Source: Bacillota bacterium
GTDB lineage: Bacteria > Bacillota > Clostridia > Lachnospirales > Lachnospiraceae
Direction of reading: 5' to 3'
Length of the DNA stretch: 53,938 bases
Assembly: GCA_023435645.1 (NCBI GenBank)
Contig: JAEYRK010000065.1
Coordinates: 1 to 53,938, forward strand
The notes beneath the pieces were generated by a model that was given only the letters and a program-made list of their open reading frames with translations, was not told the DNA's origin and made no database searches. The position numbers and the translations under genes are program-made. Shown piece after piece: positions 22,957 through 30,771 of this stretch (positions within the stretch are counted from its first letter, which is position 1; each line of letters starts with the position of its first letter).

Positions 22957-25470
22957 TTATTCCAGCACTTTCCGTTTCTTACGAAATCGTCTGGACTTAA
23001 GCTTCACTGCCTCGTACCATAGGGTGGAAAATGCTGACAATAATATGACTAAGACAAGACTAGTCGGAGGAAGAGGACTGAAACCAAGATACGGTGATAG
23101 CGGGGAGTATAGCATGATACACAGCCCCAGAAGTATCAATACCCATAAGCACCATATTCCAAACTCCCTACGGAGCTTTTTCATGGTTTTCGGAAGGGAC
23201 TCTGTGTCAGAGCAATTCACCAATACCAGAAATATATTCGAAAGGATTAGCGTACTGTATCCAAAGCTTCTAGATGCAGCAGCAGTCCAGCCGGACCGAT
23301 AGGTGAATAGATAGGCGGAGAAGCTTACAATAAAAATAAGCAGACCCTGCAACAGACTCTTGATATAGAGCCCAGAGGATATCAGCTTATCTCCTCCTTT
23401 TCCAGGCGGCAGCTCCATCACATCCTCCTCAGCCGGCTGTCTCTCCAGTGCGATGGAACAGACAGGATCCATAACCAGCTCCAGAAGAATGATATGAACA
23501 GGCAAAAGCATAAGCTCCTCCTTGGGAATACCAAGCAGAGGGGCGACCAATGAAATCAGGGCAATCGGTAGGTGGATCGCCAGGATATAACCGATGGCCT
23601 TCTTGATATTTCCCCGGATTCTTCTCCCGTCTCCAACAGAATCAAGGATGGTCTGTAAATTGTCATCCAAAAGCACCAGATCTGCAGCTTCCTTGGATAC
23701 CTCGGAGCCCTGTTTTCCCATTGCAACACCGATATCTGCTATCCTCAGAGCAGGGGAATCATTGACCCCATCCCCGGTCATAGCTGTTATCTCGCCATTC
23801 TCCTTAAGGGCTTTTACAATCCTCATTTTATCAATTGGCATTACCCTGGCAAAGATGTTGCAATGCTTTACTGCTTCTCTCAGCTCCTCCTCCCTTAGCC
23901 TAGAGATATCATCGCCGGTTAGAAGCTCATCACTGTTACAAATCCCTACTTGCTTCGCTATAGCACAGGCTGTCTTCGGATAATCCCCGGTAATCATTAG
24001 AATTCGGATTCCTGCTCGGTAGCAAGCCTTAACCTGGGGAATGATGTTCTCTCTGGGAGGATCATATAGTCCGATCAGACCCTTTAATATCAGTCTGCAG
24101 TCCATCAGATGCTCAGGGATGGGTTTTGTAGCCGCTAACACCTGCTCGGCTACCGCAATGACCCTGAAACCCTTACCTGATAATTCATCACATTTCATCA
24201 AAGCTCTTTTCTCCTGCTCTACACTTAATACACAGAGAGGAATCACGGTTTCAATTGCTCCCTTGACTGAGATGATGGTATCGTTTTTGAAGCACCAAAC
24301 CTGCCCCATCGCCTTTAATTCATTGGTGAAAGGATATTCTTTGAGAAATCTGCCCTGATCAGTGGTCAGAGTATAGGCCTTCAGACAATCCGATATCAGG
24401 CATCCCTTGCTGCACCTGATTTTGCAGTACTGAAGGATCGCAACCTCCATGGGATCATAGGTATCCTCCTTGCAGGCCAGGGCAACAGCTCTGCATAACC
24501 CACTTTCCTCCTGCTCCATAGGATAGAATTCTTTCACCTCCATCTGATTCTGTGTTATGGTCCCTGTCTTATCGATACATAATACCGATACATCTCCAAG
24601 GGTCTCCACAGCTGACAGTCTGCGAACCAGAGCCTTCTTTCTTGCTAATCTTAATGCCCCCATGGAGAGGTAGACTGACTGAATGACAGGAAATTCTCCC
24701 GGTACCATTGATAATGCCAAAACTACTCCTGACAGAAAGCTCTCCATCAACCGTTGTCCTAACGGCAGCTCCCTTCGATTATAAAAGGTTGCCAATCCAA
24801 CCAGGAGAAATAGAATGGCGGCAAGATTCGTAAATTTTACGGCCAGTCTCCTCATCTGTCTCTGCAATGGGCTTGCTTCCGGTTGAAGCTGCTCCAGTCG
24901 ATCAGCAATTTGCCCGAAATTCGTAGCATTTCCTGTCCTCTCCACAAGAACCATACCGTTTCCCAGAATCACCATCGTACCAGCATAGCAATAATCTCTT
25001 CCCCTCTGTTTCCATACACCCTCTGCTTCTCCGGTCAATATACTTTCATTCACACATAAGCCATTGGAATAGAGCAAGCTTCCATCTGCCGGAATTTTAC
25101 TCCCCTCTGAAACCAATAGAATATCCCCTGGAACCAGCTCAGCACTTTGAATATCAGTCTCTCTCCCATTCCGTATGACCTTTACCATGGGTTCTGATAG
25201 GTTCCTCAGCTTTTTCAGGGCGTTTCCCGTCCTAAGCTCCTGAAGAAGATCGATTCCTATGACAAACAGTACAAAAAATATCATGATGATGCCATCCGTC
25301 ATCTCTCCGAGAAAAAAGTAGATAAGAGCTGCACCTACCAAAAGCAGATAGATCGGTTCTGCCAGAATAGGAAGCAGTTTACCCTTTCGTCTTCTCTTTT
25401 TATTCTTAACAATGACATTTCGGCCATAGATTTTCTGTAATTCCTTTACCTGATTCGTAGTTAAGCCCAT
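22957..25470 (-). CDS. Cation-transporting P-type ATPase, probably divalent metal efflux
   Basis: Polytopic P-type ATPase of 837 aa. Visible: A-domain SILTGEAEG (about residue 142), phosphorylation site DKTGTITQNQ (Asp about 299), hinge TGDGVNDSPAL (about 567), about ten membrane segments including six C-terminal ones. It has no N-terminal metal-binding domain and no CPx motif, so it is P2-like. The M4 ion-binding motif reads VPGEFP (about 256) instead of the usual PEGLP of Ca pumps. A NiCo-type riboswitch precedes it, which points to Co2+/Ni2+ or Fe2+ export rather than Ca2+ transport; this is inferred. The frame opens at TTG 25482; ATG 25470 follows GGAG by six bases. Confidence 0.9.
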   Translation of the reverse strand: MGLTTNQVKELQKIYGRNVIVKNKKRRRKGKLLPILAEPIYLLLVGAALIYFFLGEMTDGIIMIFFVLFVIGIDLLQELRTGNALKKLRNLSEPMVKVIRNGRETDIQSAELVPGDILLVSEGSKIPADGSLLYSNGLCVNESILTGEAEGVWKQRGRDYCYAGTMVILGNGMVLVERTGNATNFGQIADRLEQLQPEASPLQRQMRRLAVKFTNLAAILFLLVGLATFYNRRELPLGQRLMESFLSGVVLALSMVPGEFPVIQSVYLSMGALRLARKKALVRRLSAVETLGDVSVLCIDKTGTITQNQMEVKEFYPMEQEESGLCRAVALACKEDTYDPMEVAILQYCKIRCSKGCLISDCLKAYTLTTDQGRFLKEYPFTNELKAMGQVWCFKNDTIISVKGAIETVIPLCVLSVEQEKRALMKCDELSGKGFRVIAVAEQVLAATKPIPEHLMDCRLILKGLIGLYDPPRENIIPQVKACYRAGIRILMITGDYPKTACAIAKQVGICNSDELLTGDDISRLREEELREAVKHCNIFARVMPIDKMRIVKALKENGEITAMTGDGVNDSPALRIADIGVAMGKQGSEVSKEAADLVLLDDNLQTILDSVGDGRRIRGNIKKAIGYILAIHLPIALISLVAPLLGIPKEELMLLPVHIILLELVMDPVCSIALERQPAEEDVMELPPGKGGDKLISSGLYIKSLLQGLLIFIVSFSAYLFTYRSGWTAAASRSFGYSTLILSNIFLVLVNCSDTESLPKTMKKLRREFGIWCLWVLILLGLCIMLYSPLSPYLGFSPLPPTSLVLVILLSAFSTLWYEAVKLKSRRFRKKRKVLE

Positions 25471-25515
25471 CGGACGCTCCAATTTATTCCCCCTTATCTG
25501 TGGTTAAGACCACAT

Positions 25516-25567
25516 AAAAAAGACCTACGGCACAGATGTATTGTGATATACAACTGTCCCGCAGGTC
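25516..25567 (-). terminator. Riboswitch-controlled terminator before the P-type ATPase
   Basis: On the minus strand a long hairpin (25559-25567 with 25522-25530, continuing as ACAG/CTGT and GTAT/ATAC pairs to a 6-nt loop) is followed by six T (25521-25516). It is 46 nt upstream of the ATPase start. Its 5' arm contains the 3' strand of riboswitch helix P1 (25548-25560), so aptamer and terminator exclude each other. Confidence 0.9.
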
Positions 25568-25667
25568 CTGTAGGTTTACCCGCTGCTGTATTACAGCCCG
25601 GCTGCACGATCTATGCATGGGTCAACATCTATTGATCCATACTGTCCGCCGCCTGTTCAGATTGTAC
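25548..25667 (-). ncRNA. NiCo (czcD-type) riboswitch aptamer
   Basis: The minus-strand RNA carries the conserved NiCo junction segments in order: UGAACAGGC (P1-P2), GCAGCCGGGC (P2-P3), a GCUGU/ACAGC P3 hairpin, GCGGGU pairing with ACCUGC (P4), and CUGCGGGACAGUU (P4-P1). UACAA..CUG at the 5' end pairs with CAGUUGUA at the 3' end to form P1, closing a four-way junction. P2 is longer than in the crystallised representative I recall. Known family members bind Co2+/Ni2+, and Fe2+ responsiveness has also been reported. The overlap with the terminator predicts an ON switch: metal keeps P1 formed and the ATPase is made. The rest of the 467-bp gap (25668-25937) holds the unmapped start of this leader and the divergent HAD-gene promoter region; I see no gene in it. 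Confidence 0.88.
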
Positions 25668-25937
25668 TGTGGACCGGCAAAATCTGCCTGCGCAGTGCAA
25701 AGTGATTCCTATACCTTATTTTATGTAACATTGCAGGATCGGTGACGAACCAATGTTTTAATTCTAAATGTTAATGAAGCGGTTTATGAAGAGGAATTTA
25801 TGAAGCCTTTTATGAAACGATTTTCGAAGCAATTTGAATTTTTCCGCTTTTACTATAGGAATTCTTCAGTTTATCGTATATAATAATATCCATTATGGAC
25901 AGATCATACAAATGACCCGGAACAGAAAGGAACTGAC

Positions 25938-26756
25938 ATGAATTACGAATTATTATTTCTGGATGTGGACGGCACCCTGAAGCAGGAACCTAATCAGATA
26001 TCTGAACAAAACAAAGAAGCCATATTAAAAGCAATGAGAGCCGGCAAGAAAATATCTATCGCCTCAGGCAGAAATAAGGATATGCTGCTTAGAACTGTGA
26101 AGGAACTAAAGCTGGATAAATTTGGTGCTTCCTACACTGTCGCACTCAATGGAGCACATATTGTTGAAAACGCAACCGGAAGGACCTTACATACGGCTCC
26201 CATTCCTCTGGAACAGACAAAATATTTATTCAAAAAGGCTTATGAGTATCAAATTACCTGCCATGTATATACAGAGAATCTCGTTTACTTTAATTATAAT
26301 GATTATCAATTTGAATGGTATCACAAGGAAGGCTGTGACTGCCATCTGGTGGATATAACAGCCTCTGATCTTGGAATAAAGGAAATCCCCTTAAAATTCT
26401 TCCTGCTCTGTAGGGACCGTGCTAAGCTGGAGGCTTATCTACAGGAGGCCTTACACCTGACTCAGGGAATCCTGAATGCAGAATTCTCCAGCCTCCATAC
26501 CCTGGAATTCACCTCCATCTATGCCAGTAAGGGCCTCGGCATAGAATATGTCTGTAAGCTGCATGGCTATCCCTTATCTCAGGCGATTGCTGCCGGAGAT
26601 GGGGAGAATGATATCTCAATGCTTCAGATGGCAGGACTCGGCATAGCGATGAAAAATGCCCTGGATACCGTAAAGGCTTCCGCTGATCTCATTACAAAGC
26701 GCAGCTGCAAGGAGGATGGGGTAACGGAAATCATTGAGGAACATCTGCTGGCCTGA
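25938..26756 (+). CDS. Cof-type HAD-IIB family hydrolase
   Basis: Cytoplasmic phosphatase of the HAD superfamily, Cof subfamily, usually acting on sugar phosphates or similar small molecules. Motif I is FLDVDGTL with the nucleophile Asp9 and Asp11; motif II ISIASGR; motif IV AAGDGENDISML; the type IIB cap lies between. 272 aa, normal. ATG preceded by AAAGGA. It is divergent from the riboswitch-ATPase unit and stands alone before a shared terminator. Substrate unknown. Confidence 0.9.
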   Translation: MNYELLFLDVDGTLKQEPNQISEQNKEAILKAMRAGKKISIASGRNKDMLLRTVKELKLDKFGASYTVALNGAHIVENATGRTLHTAPIPLEQTKYLFKKAYEYQITCHVYTENLVYFNYNDYQFEWYHKEGCDCHLVDITASDLGIKEIPLKFFLLCRDRAKLEAYLQEALHLTQGILNAEFSSLHTLEFTSIYASKGLGIEYVCKLHGYPLSQAIAAGDGENDISMLQMAGLGIAMKNALDTVKASADLITKRSCKEDGVTEIIEEHLLA

Positions 26757-26812
26757 TTGTTTCACCCTTTCCTTCCCCAAAAACCGGATGAATAGATGGA
26801 AATCAATTTAAA

Positions 26813-26851
26813 ATATCCTGTGATTATGCGTCATATCACAGGATATCTTTT
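26813..26851. terminator. Bidirectional terminator between HAD hydrolase and EamA transporter
   Basis: ATATCCTGTGAT (26813-26824) pairs with ATCACAGGATAT (26835-26846) over 12 bp, followed by CTTTTA on the plus strand and by TTTTAAATT on the minus strand. It serves the two convergent genes. Confidence 0.85.
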
Positions 26852-27728
26852 ATTGCTTCTTTTTTAAGAAGCTTAGCTTCGTCTCAGAAATAATTACAGC
26901 GAGGAAGATGAATAGAAAACCGATCAAGAGCTTTAAATTAACCTTTTCCCGATAAAAGATTACAGAAAATAATACCCCGAAGACTGACTCCAGGCTTAGG
27001 ATTACGGCTGCCGGTGCCGGACTTGTGTACTTCTGTCCAACATTCTGCAGGAGAAGAGCAACGGCAGTGGCAAATACGGACAGATATAGGACTCCGGCAA
27101 GGACGCCAGCATTCATGGGAAGCACCATATCCTCCTTGAATATCGCTACTGCCCAGGAGAATAGGGCTGCATAACCAAATTGAAGGATGGTAATCAACAC
27201 CGGATCTCGGTCCCTCCCAAACTTAGCTACTGCTACCATCTGAGCCGCATAGAAGAAGCCTCCAGCCAGAGTAAAGGCATCCCCAAACCGGATCGTCAGG
27301 TTGCTGTCAATCGATACCAGACCGATGCCCACAATACTGATAAAGGCAGCAGCTAAGTGATAAGCATCGGGCTTCTTTCGATCCACTACCCAGTACAGGA
27401 AGGGAACGAGCACACAATAAATTGCGGTCAGAAAGGCATTCTTACCCGGTGTCGTATCCGTAAGTCCTATGGTCTGCAGACTATAGGCTAAAAAAAGTAA
27501 CAGACCGATCAGTCCGCCTCTGAAAAAATATGAGCGGTTTAAGCTCTTCAGCCTGCGGTGAAACAATAAACACAGCAATAGGCAACCAATGGTGAACCGG
27601 ATCCCTAAGAGAAAATGGGGTTCAATGGCATCCACTGAGTTTTTCATTATGAGGAAGGAGCTCCCCCATATGAGGGAAGCTCCAAATAAGGCAAGTTTTG
27701 AGATTGTTCCTTGTTTTTGTCTATTCAT
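26850..27728 (-). CDS. EamA / DMT family transporter
   Basis: Membrane transporter of the drug/metabolite superfamily, about ten membrane segments in two EamA repeats. The family mark ALFGASLIWGSSFLIMKNSV begins repeat one; the second half shows LSLESVFGVLFSVIFYREKV, typical of the last EamA segments. The frame runs up to 27815 but ATG 27728 (MNRQKQGTISK) has GGTGG six bases upstream and begins just before the first membrane helix, so it is chosen (292 aa). It converges on the HAD gene and shares its terminator. Substrate cannot be told. Confidence 0.87.
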   Translation of the reverse strand: MNRQKQGTISKLALFGASLIWGSSFLIMKNSVDAIEPHFLLGIRFTIGCLLLCLLFHRRLKSLNRSYFFRGGLIGLLLFLAYSLQTIGLTDTTPGKNAFLTAIYCVLVPFLYWVVDRKKPDAYHLAAAFISIVGIGLVSIDSNLTIRFGDAFTLAGGFFYAAQMVAVAKFGRDRDPVLITILQFGYAALFSWAVAIFKEDMVLPMNAGVLAGVLYLSVFATAVALLLQNVGQKYTSPAPAAVILSLESVFGVLFSVIFYREKVNLKLLIGFLFIFLAVIISETKLSFLKKKQ

Positions 27729-27894
27729 GTTCATCCACCCTTTATCTGCCGTAAAAGAATTCATACTACCAACATCATTGACATTATAGCTTCGGGATGG
27801 CTGACTGTCAATCATCAGAATACTGTTTCTCTCTGTTTCATCAACCCTTTAAAGTAATCACTTGAAAGGAATAGGAGCTTTCCTTATTCTCAGT

Positions 27895-28656
27895 TCATCT
27901 ACTATAATAATAGCTTCCTCTTCCCTGGCGCCTTGAATAATATTCCGGTATCTGCGGTTGATAATCCTGCTCGCAGGGAGTACAGCCGGATTGTTGAAAG
28001 CAAAGGAACCAGTCAAGACAATATCTGTCTCTGTCAAGCCGTTCCATTCTCTCCCTGGCAGCACTTAAGGAGCCCGGTGGTGGTAGGATCACATCATCAC
28101 AGGGCATCCAGTTCGCCGGTGTCGCTACCCCCTCACAATCCGCCTTCTGTAGTGCAATGACCATGCGCTTCAGCTCCTCAATATTTCGTCCTGTAGTAGC
28201 CGGATAGTATAGGATCGCTCTGATTTTTCCCTCAGGATCAATGATGAATACTGCCCTTACTGTCTGCGTGCTGGACATATTCGGATGAATCATACCATAC
28301 TTACTTGCAATCTCCATTTTTATGTCCTCAATTAGGGGGAAGGTAATCTCCATATGCTTCAGGTCCTTCCAAGCCAGCTCCTGTATCTTTCTTAGCCATG
28401 CAATATGAGCATAAATGGTATCTATCGATAAACCAAGCAGTTCGGTGTTCAATTCCTTGAATTCCTTCATCATTGATGCAAAGGTCATAAATTCTGTCGT
28501 GCAAACCGGTGTGAAATCACCGGGATGGGAAAAGAAAACAACCCATTTACCGCAATAATCCTTGGGAAAATCAATTTCTCCCTGGGTGGTTCTTGCGTGG
28601 AAGGCGGGTGCCATATCGCCGATCAGAGGCATTCGTTTTGCTTGATAATCCTCCAT
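27895..28656 (-). CDS. Peroxiredoxin (Prx6 / 1-Cys type)
   Basis: Thiol peroxidase reducing hydrogen peroxide and alkyl hydroperoxides. The peroxidatic Cys52 sits in HPGDFTPVCTTEF; the later YPATTGRNIEEL and WMPCDDVILPPP are typical of the Prx6 subfamily. 253 aa, somewhat longer than usual because of a tail after DWFLCFQ that contains SGCTPC and a Tyr/Arg/Gly/Ser-rich end (YYSRRQGRGSYYYSR). The tail cysteines could act as resolving thiols; this is inferred. ATG with GAGGG upstream. Neighbouring Fe-S protein and EamA genes lie on the same strand with spacing that allows separate promoters. Confidence 0.9.
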   Translation of the reverse strand: MEDYQAKRMPLIGDMAPAFHARTTQGEIDFPKDYCGKWVVFFSHPGDFTPVCTTEFMTFASMMKEFKELNTELLGLSIDTIYAHIAWLRKIQELAWKDLKHMEITFPLIEDIKMEIASKYGMIHPNMSSTQTVRAVFIIDPEGKIRAILYYPATTGRNIEELKRMVIALQKADCEGVATPANWMPCDDVILPPPGSLSAARERMERLDRDRYCLDWFLCFQQSGCTPCEQDYQPQIPEYYSRRQGRGSYYYSR

Positions 28657-28744
28657 AACAACCCTCTTTCCTTATTCCTTATATCATAATCATATGAGAA
28701 AATCGCAGGGATGCTACAATTGTCATCATATTATCTTGGTTCGC

Positions 28745-29521
28745 TTACTCCAAAATCAAACCATCCGTTGATATAGTTATTACCCTCCAGGGGATCACCT
28801 TACCGGAGTTTAGCATCGCAGTCTTAACCGCATGGACGATGCCACCGCAGCAGGGAACCTCCATACGAAGAACGGTAATGCTGTTAAAGTCATTGTTCAT
28901 AAGGATCTGGGTCAGCTTTCCTGCATAATCCGTATCATCCAGCTTCGGACAGCCGATTAGGGTGATCCTATCCTTCATAAACTGATGGATGTTACCGTAG
29001 GCATAAGCGGTACAATCCGCTGCGATCAACAGGTCCGCTCCGCCAAAATAAGGGGCATTGACAGGAACCAGTTGAATCTGTACCGGCCATTGTCTTAACT
29101 GGGAGGGTATCACCCTCTCCTTCTGCTCCTGCTTCGATTCCACCGGAGCTTTCTCCCTGCTTATGGTCTGCATTCTGGAGCCCGGACAGCCTCCAAGGGA
29201 TGCTGGTGCTACTGCCGGTATCGGGACCTGTGCCTTTGCTAATGAATCTGCATTTCCTCCCTCTTCCCTTTCCTTCTGCTCCTTTTGTTGCAGATTTTTT
29301 TTCACTTCCTCTTCGTTATATTCCAGCGCTTCCCTCTCTATGAAGGAGATTGCTCCTGTTGGGCAAACCGGAAGACAGTTGCCGAGTCCGTCGCAGTAGT
29401 CATCCCGTAAAAGCTTTGCCTTCCCATTTACTAATCCGATGGCGGCTTCATGGCAGGCACTAATGCATAGTCCGCAGCCATTACATAATTCCTCATTGAT
29501 AGTAATCATCTGTCTTACCAT
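28745..29521 (-). CDS. 4Fe-4S ferredoxin-domain protein
   Basis: 258-residue Fe-S protein common in anaerobic clostridia, function not established. The N-terminal third holds two cluster motifs: CNGCGLCISAC followed later by a fourth ligand-like CHEAA, and CDGLGNCLPVCP. A charged linker (about residues 68-140) follows, then a Cys-containing C-terminal domain with DLLIAADCTAYAYG, IGCPKLDD and VPCCGGIVHAVK. The C-terminal domain resembles the region found after ferredoxin modules in iron-sulfur proteins proposed for electron transfer. ATG 29521 follows GGGAGGA by seven bases. Four evenly spaced TTGATG elements lie upstream. Confidence 0.8.
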   Translation of the reverse strand: MVRQMITINEELCNGCGLCISACHEAAIGLVNGKAKLLRDDYCDGLGNCLPVCPTGAISFIEREALEYNEEEVKKNLQQKEQKEREEGGNADSLAKAQVPIPAVAPASLGGCPGSRMQTISREKAPVESKQEQKERVIPSQLRQWPVQIQLVPVNAPYFGGADLLIAADCTAYAYGNIHQFMKDRITLIGCPKLDDTDYAGKLTQILMNNDFNSITVLRMEVPCCGGIVHAVKTAMLNSGKVIPWRVITISTDGLILE

Positions 29522-29608
29522 TCTCTAATCCTCCCGATTTCTAGGTTATCATTGTTCGTTTAAATTTCCATTCGTTATTTGAGTGCTCATATATTACTAA
29601 GTCTCAAT

Positions 29609-29658
29609 TTGATGCTGCTAGTATTGATGTGTTAAGTATTGATGTTTAAGCTTTGATG
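29609..29658. repeat. Four phased TTGATG direct repeats upstream of the Fe-S protein gene
   Basis: TTGATG occurs at 29609-29614, 29624-29629, 29639-29644 and 29653-29658, with start-to-start distances of 15, 15 and 14 bp. A 7-bp inverted repeat (aaacttg/caagttt, 29669-29689) lies next to them. On the minus strand they precede the gene starting at 29521. A regulator-binding array is possible. Confidence 0.6.
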
Positions 29659-29738
29659 TTTTACTTTTAAACTTGATTTTTTCAAGTTTGACAATTCAAT
29701 TATGATATCTTTTATGGTAATAATCATAACATTCTTTT

Positions 29739-29771
29739 AAAACAAAAAATGTAGCCGAGGCTACATTTTTT
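29739..29771 (-). terminator. Rho-independent terminator of the BMP ABC transporter genes
   Basis: AAAAAATGTAGCC (29744-29756) pairs with GGCTACATTTTTT (29759-29771). On the minus strand it ends with six T in the stem, 27 nt after the last permease stop. Confidence 0.9.
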
Positions 29772-29798
29772 ATGGTTTCTAATATTAAATAAAAGTTT

Positions 29799-30770
29799 CT
29801 ATCTCATTCCCTTATCATATGGGATACCTTCAGCCTTCGGTGCTCTGGATTTCTTTGAGGTAAAGGCCAATACCACCATGGTTGCGATATAGGGCAACAT
29901 CTTATAATAGGTCTGATCCAGCTTCAGCTTTGCAAGGAACGGGAACAGGGATACAGAATAAGCCAGTGTTCTCAGGAATGCAAAGAACAAAGCAGCTACC
30001 AGTATTCGGATTGGCTTCCACTGACCGAATATCATTACTGCCAGAGCCAGGAAACCAAAGCCCGCCACACCGGTGTGACCATTGGCATCCCCATTCATGA
30101 TACCGACAGCATAGAAGAATCCACCGATACCGCCAAGTGCTCCAGAGAGGCCTACTCCTGCATATCTCATCCGGTATACATTAATACCCACAGAATCAGC
30201 TGCCTGAGGATGCTCACCGCAGGCTCTGAGATGAAGTCCAAAGCTTGTTTTATAGAAGACAATGGTAACGATAATTAATAAGAAAAATCCGATGTAGACG
30301 CTGAGATAAGTATTCTGGAAGAACATTCTGCCAAGGACAGGAATCTTACTTAACCCAGGAACTTCCTTGATGTAGAAGTAGGTATCCGTGGTTACTCCAT
30401 CACTACCGAAGAACATCTTAGAGAATAATAGCACCCCTGCAGGTACCAACATATTCAGAGAGGTTCCTACGATGGTTTGATCTGCCTTCATATTGACGGC
30501 TGCCAGTGATAATAGTAAGGAAAATACTATTCCTGCAATTCCTGCAATTACCATTCCCAGCAGGAGAATCACCTGTGGATTCAAATCTAGATTGGTTTTC
30601 TCAATATTATATACGAAGATACATCCGATATAAGCTCCAAACAGCATAATTCCTTCCAGAGCAATATTGATGACACCACTCCGTTCGCTGAACATTCCTC
30701 CGAGAGCCACCAACAGTAAGGCGATTGCAACCGGAAGTGCATTTTGTATCAGATAATATAGATTATCCAT
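29799..30770 (-). CDS. ABC transporter permease, NupQ/YufQ type (nucleosides)
   Basis: Inner permease of a BMP-type importer, 323 aa with 8-10 membrane segments. The family signatures GGMFSERSGVINIALEGIMLFGAY near the start and GLHLRACGEHPQAADSVGINVYRMR, then GLSGALGGIGGFFYAVG, match the BPD_transp_2 nucleoside/sugar permeases. It lies one base after the stop of the other permease (30772), so the two are translationally coupled. With it, the ATPase and lipoprotein form a complete importer; in Bacillus the equivalent nupNOPQ takes up guanosine. Confidence 0.92.
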   Translation of the reverse strand: MDNLYYLIQNALPVAIALLLVALGGMFSERSGVINIALEGIMLFGAYIGCIFVYNIEKTNLDLNPQVILLLGMVIAGIAGIVFSLLLSLAAVNMKADQTIVGTSLNMLVPAGVLLFSKMFFGSDGVTTDTYFYIKEVPGLSKIPVLGRMFFQNTYLSVYIGFFLLIIVTIVFYKTSFGLHLRACGEHPQAADSVGINVYRMRYAGVGLSGALGGIGGFFYAVGIMNGDANGHTGVAGFGFLALAVMIFGQWKPIRILVAALFFAFLRTLAYSVSLFPFLAKLKLDQTYYKMLPYIATMVVLAFTSKKSRAPKAEGIPYDKGMR

Positions 30771-30771
30771 G

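Noticed and set aside
25561..25720. M-box (magnesium) riboswitch on the plus strand
   Set aside because: Fragments such as CGCTGCTG and GGGTCAACA look M-box-like, but the other conserved parts are missing, the downstream plus-strand gene is a HAD phosphatase, and there is no plus-strand terminator. The minus-strand NiCo reading explains all blocks and the terminator.
27858..28064. Possible frameshift at the end of the peroxiredoxin gene
   Set aside because: The main frame runs cleanly to a stop at 27895, and the alternative frame shows no peroxiredoxin-like residues, so the odd tail is real rather than a frameshift product.
28680..28710. PerR/Fur-like box upstream of the peroxiredoxin gene
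   Set aside because: The palindrome tcata-atca-tatga matches the 15-bp consensus too poorly, and the promoter could not be placed.
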